DNA from: Agromyces cerinus subsp. cerinus
Lineage (GTDB): Bacteria > Actinomycetota > Actinomycetes > Actinomycetales > Microbacteriaceae
Assembly: GCF_900142065.1 (NCBI RefSeq)
Contig: NZ_FSRJ01000001.1
Span: 930,001-994,000 of the forward strand
Direction: 5' to 3'
DNA length: 64,000 nt
Shown: one piece after another, positions 1 to 9,353 of the stretch
How the letters are laid out: each line of letters starts with the position of its first letter
Numbering within the stretch: position 1 is the first letter of the stretch
Translations under genes and position numbers: made by a program
Notes under the pieces: model-generated
Databases searched by the model: none
Seen by the model: only the letters and a program-made list of their open reading frames with translations
What the model was told of the DNA's origin: nothing

Positions 1-349
1 GGCCTGCGGCCGCGAGCGAGAGCACGAGCATCAGCACCCCGCTGACGAACGAGGCGGCGAATCGTCGCTGTCGGACGAGCTGCACCGTCTCGTAACTCGC
101 GGTGCTGAAGGTCGTGTAGCCGCCGAGGAACCCGGTTCCGAGCACGAGCGCGAGCTCGGGGGACAGCAGGTTCGTGAGGGTTGCGCCGATGATGAGGCCG
201 AGCGCGAAGGAACCCGACACGTTGATGACCGTCGTCGCCCAGGGGAACGCGGTGCGGACCCGTGACCGGATGAGACCGTCGAGCACGAAGCGCACGCCGG
301 CGCCGAGCCCGCCCCCGACGACGACCAGGAGGAAGAGCGGAAGCGTCAT
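1..349 (-). CDS. crcB: Fluoride channel FluC/CrcB, first of a pair (partial)
   Basis: Small four-helix membrane protein of the FluC (CrcB) family, which exports cytoplasmic fluoride as a dimer. The visible 116 residues start MTLPLFLLVVVGGGLGAG and contain the family signatures GGGLGAGVRF, NVSGSFALG and GTGFLGGYTTFST. The C-terminus lies beyond the window start. Its ATG overlaps the stop of the second crcB by 4 bp (ATGA), so the two are translationally coupled. In many Gram-positives two FluC subunits of opposite topology form one heterodimeric channel, and this pair fits that. The start lies immediately after the upstream stop, with no sensible alternative. Confidence 0.88.
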   Translation of the reverse strand, partial: MTLPLFLLVVVGGGLGAGVRFVLDGLIRSRVRTAFPWATTVINVSGSFALGLIIGATLTNLLSPELALVLGTGFLGGYTTFSTASYETVQLVRQRRFAASFVSGVLMLVLSLAAAG

Positions 350-792
350 GCGGGTTCACCACCCCGACCGGGGCGCCGGCTTCCGCCGAGTCCGATTCCG
401 ACCACGATCCCGGCCCAGGTGGCGAGCCCGCCGACCAGCAGGGTGCCGAGCGCGTAGAGCATTGCTGCGCCGACCCCACCGTTCACCGCGAGCACGACGG
501 TGTCGTTGGCGAGCGCGCTGTACGTGGTGAACCCGCCGCAGAACCCCGTGCCGAGGAGGAGGCGGAGCTGCGCGGCCGATGCGTCCGCGGGGCCCCGGCG
601 CTCGAGCATGGAAGAGAGGCAGCCGAGCAGGAAGGCACCGACGATGTTGACGAGCGCGATGGCGATCGGCACCTCTGCGACCGTGGGGATCGCCAGCGCG
701 AGCCCTGCGCGTGCTGCAGACCCGGCCATGCCTCCGGTCACGACGAGTGCGATGGCGGTCCACCGGAGGTGGGGCGGCAGTGCATCCGTCAC
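346..792 (-). CDS. crcB: Fluoride channel FluC/CrcB, second of a pair
   Basis: 148-residue FluC protein with four hydrophobic segments and the motifs GGMAGSAARAGL near residue 20, NIVGAFLLG near 50 and GTGFCGGFTTYS near 80. The TTYS/TTFS segment lines the fluoride pore in the family. The length matches the family (about 120-150). It overlaps the stress-protein gene upstream by 4 bp and the partial crcB downstream by 4 bp, so usp-crcB-crcB reads as one operon on the minus strand. No fluoride riboswitch (crcB motif) was seen upstream. The two copies differ clearly in sequence, consistent with heterodimer partners rather than a recent duplication. Confidence 0.9.
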   Translation of the reverse strand: MTDALPPHLRWTAIALVVTGGMAGSAARAGLALAIPTVAEVPIAIALVNIVGAFLLGCLSSMLERRGPADASAAQLRLLLGTGFCGGFTTYSALANDTVVLAVNGGVGAAMLYALGTLLVGGLATWAGIVVGIGLGGSRRPGRGGEPA

Positions 793-1310
793 GAGTCGGT
801 TCCGCGGCCGGGCTCGGACGCTGCGCGATGCGATACGGGAACGATGACGATCGGTCGCGGTTGGCGGTGCGCCAGTTGCGCGCCGACCGAACGACTGAAG
901 AATTCGCGCAGGCTCCCGCCGAGTGAGTGATCGTGCGCGCCCACGACGATCATGGCGGCATCGAGCGTCTCGGCGAGGTGCCCGAGAGCGCCGGCGACAT
1001 CGCCGGCGAGCGCGAGCGTGCGCCAGGGCACGGCGGTCGTCGCGAGGAGATCCCGCAGCGTACGGGCCAGCGATTCGTCGAACACCGTCTCATGGTCGTC
1101 GGCGAAGTCGGGATCGAGCGAGGCGCTCTCGACCGATCCGTCCGCGGCCTCCTCGACCGGATAGCGCGCGGGGTTGACGTATGCGCAGACCAACTCGGTT
1201 CCGAACCGACTCGCGAAGATGGCGGCCTGCTTCACGACGTCGGCGGGCTGACCGGGTACCACGCCGACGATCACCGGCTGCGCTGAGCGCGCACCCTCGA
1301 CCTCAGCCAT
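789..1310 (-). CDS. Universal stress protein (UspA family)
   Basis: 173-residue single-domain Usp protein. The N-terminal strand PVIVGVVPGQPA and the C-terminal nucleotide-binding stretch IVVGAHDHSLGGSLREFFSRSV (read as G-x2-x-G-x9-G-like with S at the end) followed by PRPIVIVP are the ATP-binding Usp layout. It is cytoplasmic and probably binds ATP; the physiological role is unknown. It heads the usp-crcB-crcB operon with 4-bp overlap. The start is set by TAGCAT at 1317-1322 followed by six bases and ATG at 1310, a leaderless arrangement with no Shine-Dalgarno sequence. Confidence 0.85.
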   Translation of the reverse strand: MAEVEGARSAQPVIVGVVPGQPADVVKQAAIFASRFGTELVCAYVNPARYPVEEAADGSVESASLDPDFADDHETVFDESLARTLRDLLATTAVPWRTLALAGDVAGALGHLAETLDAAMIVVGAHDHSLGGSLREFFSRSVGAQLAHRQPRPIVIVPVSHRAASEPGRGTDS

Positions 1311-1364
1311 GCCGCGATGCTACGCCGCGGCGCGCACAGGGGTCAACGAGCGGCACCCCGCGGC

Positions 1365-2027
1365 TCACCCGCGAAGGCCGAGCACCGAGAGCACCGACGA
1401 CAGGTCGGGACGGTCGATCACCAGGTCCGCCTGCGCTCGCACGATCGGCTTCGCGCAGAAGGCGATGCCGAGCGCGGCTCGGTCGAGCATCTGCAGGTCG
1501 TTCGCGCCGTCGCCCACCGCGACGGTGCGCCCGATCGGGATGCCGCCGGCCTCCGCCCACTCGGCGAGCGCGACGGCCTTGGCGGCGGCATCGATGATCG
1601 GGCCGTCGACCCGGCCGGTGAGCCGGCCGCCCGTGATCTCGAGTCGGTTCGCCCGGCAGAAGTCGAGGCCGAGACGTTCGGCGAGCGGGGCGAGCAGCTC
1701 GTGGAAGCCGCCGGAGACGACGCCGACGCGCCCGCCGGCCGCATGCACGCCGTCGATGAGCTCCTGCACGCCGGGAGTGGGCGTCATCCGCTCGCGTGCA
1801 GCCGCGAGCACCGAGACGTCGAGGCCCGCGAGGGTCGCGACCCGCTCGCGCAGGCTCTCGGCGAAGTCGAGCTCCCCGCGCATGGCTCGCTCGGTGACGG
1901 CGGCGACGTGTTCGAGGGTGCCCGCGGCCTCGGCCAGCAGTTCGATCGCCTCTTCGCGGATGAGGGTCGAGTCGGCGTCGAGCACGACGAGGGGGCCGCT
2001 CGCGCGGCCGGTGGTGCCGGCGCTCAC
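1365..2027 (-). CDS. serB: Phosphoserine phosphatase SerB
   Basis: HAD-family phosphatase that dephosphorylates phosphoserine in the last step of serine synthesis. Motif I is LDADSTLI near residues 15-22 (nucleophile Asp, acid/base Asp), motif II is VVSGGF, and motif III/IV is [12 protein letters not shown] near residue 160. The 220-residue length equals the catalytic domain alone, with no N-terminal ACT domain as in mycobacterial SerB2. GTG at 2027 is chosen because it overlaps the glgC stop by 4 bp (GTGA); a longer reading would run antisense-like, Arg-rich peptide through glgC. Coupling to glgC is unusual metabolically but clear positionally. Confidence 0.9.
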   Translation of the reverse strand: MSAGTTGRASGPLVVLDADSTLIREEAIELLAEAAGTLEHVAAVTERAMRGELDFAESLRERVATLAGLDVSVLAAARERMTPTPGVQELIDGVHAAGGRVGVVSGGFHELLAPLAERLGLDFCRANRLEITGGRLTGRVDGPIIDAAAKAVALAEWAEAGGIPIGRTVAVGDGANDLQMLDRAALGIAFCAKPIVRAQADLVIDRPDLSSVLSVLGLRG

Positions 2028-3271
2028 GCGGTGGCCCGGACGCGCGAGCCCTTGCCCACGACGGTGATCCCGCTGTCGGTCACGATGAACCCCCTGGCGA
2101 TGTCTTCGGCCCGGTCGACTCCGATGCGCGCTCCCGCCTCGACGATGACCTCCTTGTCGAGGATCGCCCGTTGCACGGTCGCTCGGGCGTCGATGCGCGC
2201 CCGGTCGAAGAGGATCGAGTCGGAGACGTGCGCGCCGGAGCCGACCTTCGCCCACGGCCCGATGACGCTGCGTTCGACGTGGGCGCCCGAGATGACGGAG
2301 CCGAGCGAGACGATCGAGTCGATGACCGTGCCGAGGGTGCCGCGGGCGTCGCGGGTGAACTTCGCCGGCGGCGAGTTCAGCTGCTGGCTGAAGATGGGCC
2401 ACTCCCGGTTGTAGAGGTTGAAGACGGGCAGCACCGAGATGAGGTCTTGATGCGCCTCGAAGAACGAGTCGATGGTTCCGACGTCGCGCCAGTAGTACCG
2501 GTCGCGATCGGTCGACCCGGGCACCTCGTTGCGCTGCAGGTCGTAGACGCCCGCGGCGCCCTGCGCCACGAAGGCCGGGATGATGTCGCCGCCCATGTCG
2601 TGGCTCGAGTCCGTGCGCTCTCCGTCGCGCAGCACGGCGTCGATGAGGGCATCGGCGTCGAACACGTAGTTGCCCATCGAGGCCAGCACCTCACCGGGGG
2701 AGTCGGGGAGTCCGACCGGATCGGCGGGCTTCTCGAGGAACCGGTGGATGCGGCCGGGATGGGCGGCATCGACCTCGATGACGCCGAACTGGTCGGCGAG
2801 TCCGATCGGCTGGCGGATCGCGGCGACGGTCGCCGCGGCGCCCGACTCGATGTGCGCGTCGATCATCTGGCTGAAGTCCATGCGGTACACGTGGTCGGCA
2901 CCGACGACCACGATGATGTCGGGCTGCTCGTCGTAGATGAGGTTGAGGCTCTGCAGGATGGCGTCGGCCGATCCCGAGAACCAGCGCTTGCCGAGGCGCT
3001 GCTGCGCCGGCACCGACGCGACGTAGGAGTTCAGGAGCCCGCTCATCCGCCAGGTCTGCGACACGTGCCGGTCGAGGCTGTGCGACTTGTACTGGGTGAG
3101 CACGACGATCTGTCGCAGCCCCGAATTCAGCAGATTCGAGAGCGCGAAGTCGATCAGTCGGTATTGCCCGCCGAACGGCACCGCCGGCTTCGCGCGGTCC
3201 TCCGTCAGGGGCATGAGTCGCTTGCCCTCGCCGCCGGCGAGGACGATGCCGAATACCTTGCGCGTCGCCAT
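2024..3271 (-). CDS. glgC: Glucose-1-phosphate adenylyltransferase GlgC
   Basis: Makes ADP-glucose from glucose-1-phosphate and ATP for glycogen or maltosyl-glucan synthesis. The 415-residue protein opens with the nucleotidyltransferase signature [20 protein letters not shown] near residues 11-30, has the GADHVYRMD motif for the active site, and ends in a left-handed beta-helix ([18 protein letters not shown] region). It is transcribed divergently from glgA, 80 bp away. TACAGT at 3278-3283, six bases, then ATG indicates a leaderless start. Its stop overlaps serB. Confidence 0.95.
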   Translation of the reverse strand: MATRKVFGIVLAGGEGKRLMPLTEDRAKPAVPFGGQYRLIDFALSNLLNSGLRQIVVLTQYKSHSLDRHVSQTWRMSGLLNSYVASVPAQQRLGKRWFSGSADAILQSLNLIYDEQPDIIVVVGADHVYRMDFSQMIDAHIESGAAATVAAIRQPIGLADQFGVIEVDAAHPGRIHRFLEKPADPVGLPDSPGEVLASMGNYVFDADALIDAVLRDGERTDSSHDMGGDIIPAFVAQGAAGVYDLQRNEVPGSTDRDRYYWRDVGTIDSFFEAHQDLISVLPVFNLYNREWPIFSQQLNSPPAKFTRDARGTLGTVIDSIVSLGSVISGAHVERSVIGPWAKVGSGAHVSDSILFDRARIDARATVQRAILDKEVIVEAGARIGVDRAEDIARGFIVTDSGITVVGKGSRVRATA

Positions 3272-3351
3272 GCCACAACTGTAGTCAGCGCGGGCCGCCG
3301 GTGGGCCGTCGAGTCGGGACGTGACGGATGCTGCTGCGCTACGTTTGCAGC
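3272..3351. promoter_or_regulatory. Divergent glgC/glgA promoter region with two leaderless -10 boxes
   Basis: In the 80 bp between the two start codons, TACAGT (minus strand, 3283-3278) sits six bases before the glgC ATG and TACGTT (plus strand, 3340-3345) six bases before the glgA ATG. Each places the expected transcription start on the start codon. No ribosome-binding site precedes either gene. Clear -35 boxes are not visible. Confidence 0.5.
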
Positions 3352-4539
3352 ATGCGCGTCGACCTGCTCACCCGCGAGTACCCACCCGAGGTCTACGGCG
3401 GTGCCGGTGTGCACGTCGCCGAGCTCGTTCGAGCGCTGCGCTCGAGCATCGACGTGCAGGTGCGGTGCTTCGGTGCGCCGCGCGACGAAGCGGGAACCTT
3501 CGGCTATCCGACGCCGCCCGAGTTCGCTGCGGCGAACGCTGCGCTCGGCACGATGGGCGTCGACCTGCTCATGGCCGGCGACGCGGCCGGGGCCGATCTC
3601 GTGCACTCGCACACCTGGTACGCGAACTTCGCGGGCTTCACGGCGAAGCGCCTGCACGGCGTGCCGCACGTCGTGACGGCGCACAGCCTCGAGCCGCTGC
3701 GGCCGTGGAAGGCCGAGCAACTCGGTGGCGGCTACCGGCTCTCGTCTTGGGTCGAGCGCGCCGCCTTCGAAGACGCCGATGCGGTCATCGCGGTGAGCAA
3801 GGGCATGCGCCGCGACATCCTTCGCTCCTACCCCTCGATCGACCCGAGCAGGGTCGAGGTCGTGTACAACGGCATCGACCTCGACGACTGGGCTCCGCAC
3901 CGCGACCACGACGTCGTGCGGTCGCTGGGCGTCGACCCCGATCGACCTTCGGTGATCTTCGTCGGCCGCATCACCCGGCAGAAGGGGCTGCCCTACCTGC
4001 TGCGGGCGGCGCGGTTGCTGCCCGATGACGTGCAGCTCGTGCTCTGCGCCGGCGCGCCGGACACCGAGGAGATCATGGCGGAGGTCACCTCGCTCGTCGA
4101 CGAGTTGCGCACCGAACGCGACGGCGTCGTGTGGATCGACCGGCATCTGCCGCGCAGCGAGCTCTCCGCCCTCCTCACGGCAGCCACGACCTTCGTGTGC
4201 CCTTCGGTCTACGAGCCCCTCGGCATCGTGAACCTCGAGGCGATGGCCTGTGGTGCTCCGGTCGTCGGCACCGCGACGGGCGGCATTCCCGAAGTCGTCG
4301 CCGACGGTGTCACGGGAATGCTCGTGCCGATCGAGCAGCTCGACGACGGCACCGGCACGCCCGTCGATCCCGATCGGTTCGTCGCCGATCTGGCGGCGGC
4401 GCTCACGACCGTGGTGAGCGACCCGGTGCGGGCGGCCGAGATGGGGGCGGCCGGGCGCCGCCGCGCCGAGACCGAGTTCGGCTGGGCGGCGATCGCCGAA
4501 CGCACGCTCGAGCTGTACAGCCGGGTGCTCGCTCGGTGA
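3352..4539 (+). CDS. glgA: Actinobacterial GT4 glycogen synthase (GlgA/GlgM type)
   Basis: GT-B fold glycosyltransferase of family GT4 using ADP-glucose. It starts [19 protein letters not shown], has the acceptor-side motif [11 protein letters not shown], the middle NGID, and the donor-binding E-x7-E segment in [18 protein letters not shown] near residue 300. The 395-residue length fits the mycobacterial Rv1212c type (about 387), whose enzyme (GlgM) makes maltose-1-phosphate from ADP-glucose and glucose-1-phosphate. The divergent glgC partner is the same as in mycobacteria, so GlgM activity is likely (inference). ATG 3352 is chosen over an upstream ATG because TACGTT lies six bases before it. 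Confidence 0.9.
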   Translation: MRVDLLTREYPPEVYGGAGVHVAELVRALRSSIDVQVRCFGAPRDEAGTFGYPTPPEFAAANAALGTMGVDLLMAGDAAGADLVHSHTWYANFAGFTAKRLHGVPHVVTAHSLEPLRPWKAEQLGGGYRLSSWVERAAFEDADAVIAVSKGMRRDILRSYPSIDPSRVEVVYNGIDLDDWAPHRDHDVVRSLGVDPDRPSVIFVGRITRQKGLPYLLRAARLLPDDVQLVLCAGAPDTEEIMAEVTSLVDELRTERDGVVWIDRHLPRSELSALLTAATTFVCPSVYEPLGIVNLEAMACGAPVVGTATGGIPEVVADGVTGMLVPIEQLDDGTGTPVDPDRFVADLAAALTTVVSDPVRAAEMGAAGRRRAETEFGWAAIAERTLELYSRVLAR

Positions 4540-4607
4540 CCCGCGTCGACGCGCGCGGCGAGTCGGGTGCGCCGAGTGACCTCCGCGCTGCCGATAGCAT
4601 TGGACGC

Positions 4608-5393
4608 ATGGCGAGCACGGTTCTGCAGTTCCACGATGTGTCGGTGGTCCGCGATGGCAACACGATCCTCGACTCCGTCAACTGGAGCGTCGCCTCCGAC
4701 GAACGCTGGGTCATCCTCGGGCCGAACGGCGCGGGCAAGACGACGCTGCTGCAGATCGCAGCCGCGGCGATGCACCCGACCTCGGGCACGGCCGATGTGC
4801 TGCAGGAGGCGCTCGGCAAGGTCGACGTCTTCGAGCTGCGCCCCATGATCGGCTTCGCCTCGACGGCGATGGCCCGCAAGATCCCGCGCAACGAGACCGT
4901 GATCGACGTCGTGCTCACCGCGGCGTACTCGGTCACCGGCCGCTGGAACGAGGAGTACGAGGCGATCGACCTGCGTCGTGCGCAGCGCGTGCTCTCGGAG
5001 TGGGGCCTCGAAGGCTTCGCCGACCGCCGGTTCGGCAGCCTCTCCGACGGCGAGCAGAAGCGCGTGCAGATCGCTCGATCGGTCATGACCGACCCCGAAC
5101 TGCTGCTCCTCGACGAGCCGGCCGCGAGCCTCGACCTCGGTGCCCGCGAAGAGCTCGTCGCGCTGCTCGGCGGCTATGCCGCATCGTCGGCCTCTCCCGC
5201 GATCGTGATGGTCACTCACCACGTCGAAGAGATCCCCGTCGGCTTCACGCACGCCCTGCTGCTGCAGAAGGGCGGCATCGTCACCGCGGGTCCGCTCGCG
5301 GAGGCGCTCACCGCCGAGAACCTCTCGAAGACGTTCGACATGAAGATCGAACTGACCGAGACCGACGGTCGATACGCGGCTCGCGCCGTGTGA
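4608..5393 (+). CDS. ABC transporter ATP-binding protein (orphan, ModF/YnjD-like)
   Basis: 261-residue nucleotide-binding domain with Walker [13 protein letters not shown] near residues 39-50, a signature LSDGEQKR near 145, Walker [14 protein letters not shown] near 167 and the switch His in MVTHH near 200. The signature is SDGEQ rather than SGGQ, as in ATPases of the YlmA type. There is no permease or binding protein nearby, so the partner is unknown and a soluble or regulatory ABC role is possible. The ATG follows TAGCAT (4595-4600) by seven bases, a leaderless start. Confidence 0.85.
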   Translation: MASTVLQFHDVSVVRDGNTILDSVNWSVASDERWVILGPNGAGKTTLLQIAAAAMHPTSGTADVLQEALGKVDVFELRPMIGFASTAMARKIPRNETVIDVVLTAAYSVTGRWNEEYEAIDLRRAQRVLSEWGLEGFADRRFGSLSDGEQKRVQIARSVMTDPELLLLDEPAASLDLGAREELVALLGGYAASSASPAIVMVTHHVEEIPVGFTHALLLQKGGIVTAGPLAEALTAENLSKTFDMKIELTETDGRYAARAV

Positions 5394-5416
5394 CCGCACT
5401 TCGCTGTCGACTCTGC

Positions 5417-5520
5417 TAAGATCGATAGCTGGCCCGTGGGCCGCCTTTCTTCCCTGCGTGAGCGCAGGTTTCGTATCCACCGTCCGAATGCTTCACCAGC
5501 TGAAATCCAAGGAAGTCTCC
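5417..5520 (+). ncRNA. Structured leader of rpmE2 (candidate L31 autoregulatory leader)
   Basis: A -10 box TAAGAT at 5417-5422 implies a 5' leader of about 90 nt before the L31 gene. It contains two compact hairpins, GGCCCGTGGGCC at 5431-5442 and CTGCGTGAGCGCAG at 5454-5467, then AAGGAAG as ribosome-binding site. Ribosomal-protein leaders upstream of L31 genes have been described in Actinobacteria. Whether this one matches them needs a covariance-model search. Confidence 0.4.
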
Positions 5521-5769
5521 ATGAAGACCGACATCCACCCCGAGTACAACGCGATCGTCTTCCGCGACCTCGCTTCGGGCGCCACGTTCCTCACCCGCTC
5601 GACGGCGACGAGCGACAAGACGATCGAGCTCGACGGTGAGACCTACCCGGTCATCGACGTCGAGATCTCGTCGGAGTCGCACCCGTTCTACACGGGCAAG
5701 CAGCGCATCATGGACTCGGCCGGTCGCGTCGAGAAGTTCAACCAGCGCTTCAAGAACTTCGGCGCGTAA
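5521..5769 (+). CDS. rpmE2: 50S ribosomal protein L31 type B
   Basis: 82-residue ribosomal protein bL31 starting [20 protein letters not shown], with the conserved [10 protein letters not shown] and a [10 protein letters not shown] tail. It has no cysteine zinc motif, so it is the zinc-independent type B (C-minus) paralogue, which replaces the zinc form during zinc shortage in other bacteria. The start has an AAGGAAG site at 5509-5515. No Zur box was recognised upstream. A strong terminator follows. Confidence 0.95.
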   Translation: MKTDIHPEYNAIVFRDLASGATFLTRSTATSDKTIELDGETYPVIDVEISSESHPFYTGKQRIMDSAGRVEKFNQRFKNFGA

Positions 5770-5783
5770 GCACTGTCGTACCG

Positions 5784-5812
5784 CGAAGGCCCCGCCGATG
5801 GCGGGGCCTTCG
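5784..5812 (+). terminator. Intrinsic terminator after rpmE2
   Basis: A perfect hairpin with arms AAGGCCCCGCC (5786-5796) and GGCGGGGCCTT (5800-5810), loop GAT, extendable by two more pairs. It lies 16 bp after the rpmE2 stop. There is only a short T run after the stem, as is common in high-GC Actinobacteria. Confidence 0.85.
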
Positions 5813-5868
5813 TCGTACGCCCAGGGTTCGGCGAGCGGCCGCAGCGGGCATCGTGTTAGCGTCGCCGG

Positions 5869-6483
5869 ATGCCGGGACCATCGCGCCGACGCAGGAGCAT
5901 GCCACGGGCGCTCACGCTGCCCGCTGCGGTGACCGGCACGGGAGTCGTGCTCCGCGCGTTCCGTGACGATGACGTCGAGACGGTGCGCGAGGCGTCGCGC
6001 GACCCGCTCATTCCCGACCTCACGACCGTGCCGCGGAACGCCGACCGCCGCGGCGCCCTCGCGTACATCGCACGCCAGCATCGACGTCTGCGCTCGGGCA
6101 CGGGCTACTCGTTCGCGATCGCCGACGCCGACGATCGCGCCATCGGCCAGATCGGACTCTGGCCCGTGCGCGACGACCCGGGGCGCGCCAGTATCGGCTA
6201 CTGGATCGTCGAGTCGGCCCGCGGACACGGTCGCGCGAGCGCCGCGCTACGCGCGCTCGGCGAGTGGGCATGGAGCCTGCCATCGTTCGAGCGTCTCGAG
6301 CTGTTCGTCGAGCCCTGGAACACGAGCTCCTGGAAGGCCGCGGAGGCGGCCGGCTTCGAGCGCGAGGGGTTGCTCAGATCGTGGCGGGTGATCCGCTCGG
6401 AGCGGCGCGACCTGTTCGTCTACTCGAGGATTCGTGAGCAGGAAGAGCCGAACGTCGGGTCAGCGCACCGGCCAGACGCCTGA
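5869..6483 (+). CDS. GNAT family N-acetyltransferase (RimJ/RimL-like)
   Basis: 204-residue GCN5-related acetyltransferase. The order is that of the RimJ/RimL subgroup: VVLRAFRDDDVETV near the N-terminus, IGQIGLWPV, IGYWIVESARGHGRASAALRAL containing the acetyl-CoA motif R-G-x-G-x-A near residue 125, and ERLELFVEPWNTSSWKAAEAAGF. The substrate is unknown; close relatives modify protein N-termini or antibiotics. ATG 5869 follows TAGCGT (5857-5862) by six bases, so it is probably leaderless. Its 3' end overlaps the convergent exonuclease gene by 24 bp. Confidence 0.85.
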   Translation: MPGPSRRRRSMPRALTLPAAVTGTGVVLRAFRDDDVETVREASRDPLIPDLTTVPRNADRRGALAYIARQHRRLRSGTGYSFAIADADDRAIGQIGLWPVRDDPGRASIGYWIVESARGHGRASAALRALGEWAWSLPSFERLELFVEPWNTSSWKAAEAAGFEREGLLRSWRVIRSERRDLFVYSRIREQEEPNVGSAHRPDA

Positions 6484-7158
6484 CGTCGTGAACTTGGGCT
6501 CGCCGTTCTTGCGGCGCCACGCCTGGTAGCTCTCGGCCTGCTCGCGGCTCCAGTCGACCTGTCGAGCGTGCAGTTCGGCGACGGCGGTCGCGGCGAGCTC
6601 GGGGAAGGTGCGGGCGATGGCCTGGGCGACGCGGCCGGCGGCCACGGCGTCGGCACCGGCGTCGTGGGCGTCGTCGAGCACGACGCCGTAGTGCTCGGCG
6701 GTCGCGGAGAGCGTGCGCTTGCCGCGCCGGTACTTGTCGACCGCCTTGTCGATGACGAGCGGGTCGATCACGGCGCCGGGGACGGGCAGGGGATCGATGC
6801 CGTAGCGCGACGCCTCGCGGTCGAGGATCGTGAGGTCGTAGGCGGCGTTGTAGGCCACGATCGGCAGTCCCCGCGCCGCGGCATCCGTCAGGGCGCCGAT
6901 GATCTCGGCGACCGCACTGACGGCCGACTGCCCCTCGAGCCGGGCACGTTCGGTGCTGACGCCGTGGATGAGGGAGGCCGCGGTCGGGATCTCCACGCCA
7001 GGGTCGACGAGCCACTCGTGCTGCTCGAGCACCTCGCCCGAGGCACCGATCACGCCGACGTGGGCCGTCACGATGCGGCACGTGTCGACGTCGATGCCCG
7101 TCGTCTCGAGGTCGAAGACGGCGAGCGTGTCGGCCCAGTGGCCACCCAGAAGATCCAT
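6460..7158 (-). CDS. DnaQ-like 3'-5' exonuclease (DEDDh)
   Basis: 232-residue DEDDh exonuclease of the DNA polymerase III epsilon type. Motif I FDLETTG is at residues 15-21, motif II contains YNAAYDLTILD near 105, and motif III is HDAGADAVAAGRVAQ near 165 with the catalytic His and Asp. The C-terminal tail of about 45 residues (EQAESYQAWRRKNGEPKF) is typical of actinobacterial stand-alone homologues. Whether it proofreads or processes RNA or repair ends is unknown. TAGCCT six bases before ATG 7158 marks a leaderless start. Confidence 0.88.
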   Translation of the reverse strand: MDLLGGHWADTLAVFDLETTGIDVDTCRIVTAHVGVIGASGEVLEQHEWLVDPGVEIPTAASLIHGVSTERARLEGQSAVSAVAEIIGALTDAAARGLPIVAYNAAYDLTILDREASRYGIDPLPVPGAVIDPLVIDKAVDKYRRGKRTLSATAEHYGVVLDDAHDAGADAVAAGRVAQAIARTFPELAATAVAELHARQVDWSREQAESYQAWRRKNGEPKFTTSGVWPVR

Positions 7159-7284
7159 GTCGTCAGGCTATGGTCGGCCTCCGTCATCGGGGTCGCGCAG
7201 TGGCGCGTGTCGGCGGCATCCGAGGCGTATCGGCTCTCCACAGTGAGCGGGAGGCGCCCAGCACCGCGCCATAGAATGGCAGGG

Positions 7285-8178
7285 ATGATCACCTCTCCGT
7301 ACGCCGAGCAACTCGCTCGCATCCCCGTGCGAGCGCACCGCGTCGACGTCGACGGCACCGAGACGGCCTGGTGGGAGTACGGCGAGGCCGACGCCCCCGT
7401 GCTCGTGCTCGTGCACGGCTTCCGCGGCGATCACCACGGCCTCGAGCCCGTCGTCGCCCAACTGCCCGGCTTCCGCATCATCTCGCCCGACCTGCCGGGC
7501 TTCGGCGAGTCGGCGACCTTCGCCGGTCGCCCGCACGACATCGAGGCGTACGCCGACTGGCTCGGCGCGTTCATCGACGCCGTGGGCATCACGGGGCCGT
7601 ACGCCCTGCTCGGCCACTCGTTCGGCTCGATCGTCTCGTCGGCCGCGGTCGCCCGTGGTCTCGCACCCGAGCGCCTCGTGCTCGTCAACCCGATCGGCGC
7701 CCCGGCGCTCGAGGGCCCCCGAGGCATCATGACCCGGCTCGCGGTCCTCTACTACCGCACCGCGGCCGCGCTGCCCGAGCGCGCCGGCTTCGCACTGCTG
7801 CGCAACGGCGTCGTCGTGCGCGTGATGAGCGTGACGATGGCCAAGACCCGGTCGAAGTCGCTCCGCCGCTTCATCCACGACCAGCACGACCAGTACTTCT
7901 CGGCGTTCGGCGACCGCGACGCCGTGCTCGAGGCGTTCCAGGCCTCCGTCAGCAACGACGTCAGCGAGTACGCCGCCGACATCGCGGTGCCGACGCTCCT
8001 CGTCGCCGCCGAACGCGACGACGTCACCCCCATCGCGGCGCAGCACCGACTCGTCACGCTCTTCCCCGACGCGACGCTCGAGGTGATCCCCGAGGTCGGC
8101 CACCTGATCCACTACGAGACGCCCGGCGACGCGGCGTCACGCATCCTGACGTTCCTCGGCGCCGGGGCGCGCGCGTGA
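7285..8178 (+). CDS. Alpha/beta hydrolase
   Basis: 297-residue alpha/beta hydrolase fold. The oxyanion loop is HGFRGDHHG, the nucleophile elbow GHSFGS (Ser near residue 115), the acid Asp is in AAERDDVTPI and the catalytic His in PEVGHLIHYE near the end. The substrate is unknown. The ATG at 7285 follows TAGAAT (7272-7277) by seven bases; another in-frame ATG at 7276 lies inside this box and is less likely. The stop overlaps the downstream glycosyltransferase GTG by 4 bp, so the two are coupled. The partnership hints at cell-envelope glycolipid or polysaccharide metabolism, which is inference. Confidence 0.85.
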   Translation: MITSPYAEQLARIPVRAHRVDVDGTETAWWEYGEADAPVLVLVHGFRGDHHGLEPVVAQLPGFRIISPDLPGFGESATFAGRPHDIEAYADWLGAFIDAVGITGPYALLGHSFGSIVSSAAVARGLAPERLVLVNPIGAPALEGPRGIMTRLAVLYYRTAAALPERAGFALLRNGVVVRVMSVTMAKTRSKSLRRFIHDQHDQYFSAFGDRDAVLEAFQASVSNDVSEYAADIAVPTLLVAAERDDVTPIAAQHRLVTLFPDATLEVIPEVGHLIHYETPGDAASRILTFLGAGARA

Positions 8179-9272
8179 GGATCGTCGTCGACTGCCGTTA
8201 CACCCGCATCGGGCAGCACGACGGCATCAGCCGGTTCACGGCGGGCATCGTGACCGAGCTCGGCAGGCGGCATCCGATCACCATGCTCGTGAGCGACCAC
8301 CGCCAGCTCGCCATGCTGCCCGAGCTGCCGTGGCAGCTCGTGAGCTCGCCCACGAGCATCCGCGAGCCGCTCGTCGCCCTGCAGGTCAAGCGACTGCGGC
8401 CCGACGTCGTCTTCACGCCGATGCAGACGATGGGCTCGTGGGGTCGCGACTACAAGCTGCTGCTGACCCTGCACGACCTGATCTACTACGAGAACCGCAC
8501 GCCGCCGCGCGACCTGCCGGCTCCGGTGCGCCTGCTCTGGCGTCTGTACCACCTCGCCTGGTGGCCGCAGCGCATGCTGCTGAACCGCGCCGACCAGGTC
8601 GTCACCGTCTCCGAGACCACGGCGGGGCTGATCCACGAGCACCACCTGACCGACCGGCCCGTCACCGTCGTGCCGAACGCCGCCGACGACCTCGGCACTC
8701 CCGCCCTGCCGCGCATGCGTCCCGAGGGTCACCGGCTCGTCTACATGGGCTCGTACATGCCCTACAAGAACGTCGACACGCTCGTGCGCGCCGTCGCCGC
8801 GCTCCCCGACCACGAACTGCACCTGCTCAGCCGCATCAGCGCCGACGAACGGTCGCGCCTCACGCGCCTCGCACCGCAGGCTCGGCTCGTCTTCCACGAC
8901 GGCGTGACCGATTCCGCGTACGCCGAGTTGCTCTCGGGTGCGACCGCACTCGTGCACGCGTCGAAGGCCGAGGGCTTCGGCATCCCGCTCGTCGAGGCGA
9001 TGCGGCTCGGCACGCCCGTGGTCGTCAGCGACATCCCGATCTTCCGTGAGATCGGCGGCGACGCCGCCGTCTACTTCGACCCCGAGAACCCCGAGTCGCT
9101 CGTCGCAGCGCTCTGGTCGCTCGAACGCCAGGGGGAGTGGGAACGACGATCCGAGGCAGGCGTGGGCGTGGCCGCCCGGTACAACTGGTCGGCGTCGGCC
9201 GACCGCCTGCTCGCGCTCATGCAGTCGACCGTCGCCGGCAACCGCCGGCGTCGGCGCCGACGGGTCGGCTGA
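8175..9272 (+). CDS. GT4 family glycosyltransferase
   Basis: 365-residue GT-B glycosyltransferase of group 1 (GT4). It starts VRIVVDCRYTRIGQHDGISRF, carries HDLIYYEN in the N-domain, the linker RLVYMGSYMPYKNVDTLVRA, and the donor-site EGFGIPLVEAMRLGTPVVVSD (E-x7-E) near residue 275. It resembles mannosyltransferases of the WbaZ/PimB breadth, but donor and acceptor cannot be read from sequence. GTG 8175 overlaps the hydrolase stop (GTGA). The C-terminus is an Arg-rich tail. Confidence 0.85.
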   Translation: MRIVVDCRYTRIGQHDGISRFTAGIVTELGRRHPITMLVSDHRQLAMLPELPWQLVSSPTSIREPLVALQVKRLRPDVVFTPMQTMGSWGRDYKLLLTLHDLIYYENRTPPRDLPAPVRLLWRLYHLAWWPQRMLLNRADQVVTVSETTAGLIHEHHLTDRPVTVVPNAADDLGTPALPRMRPEGHRLVYMGSYMPYKNVDTLVRAVAALPDHELHLLSRISADERSRLTRLAPQARLVFHDGVTDSAYAELLSGATALVHASKAEGFGIPLVEAMRLGTPVVVSDIPIFREIGGDAAVYFDPENPESLVAALWSLERQGEWERRSEAGVGVAARYNWSASADRLLALMQSTVAGNRRRRRRRVG

Positions 9273-9353
9273 CGCCGTCTTCCGCCGATGTCGCGGCACC
9301 GCATGCGGCGCGCGCCCGAGCATCTCGGCGTGGCCGTGCCGTGTGCGGATCCG

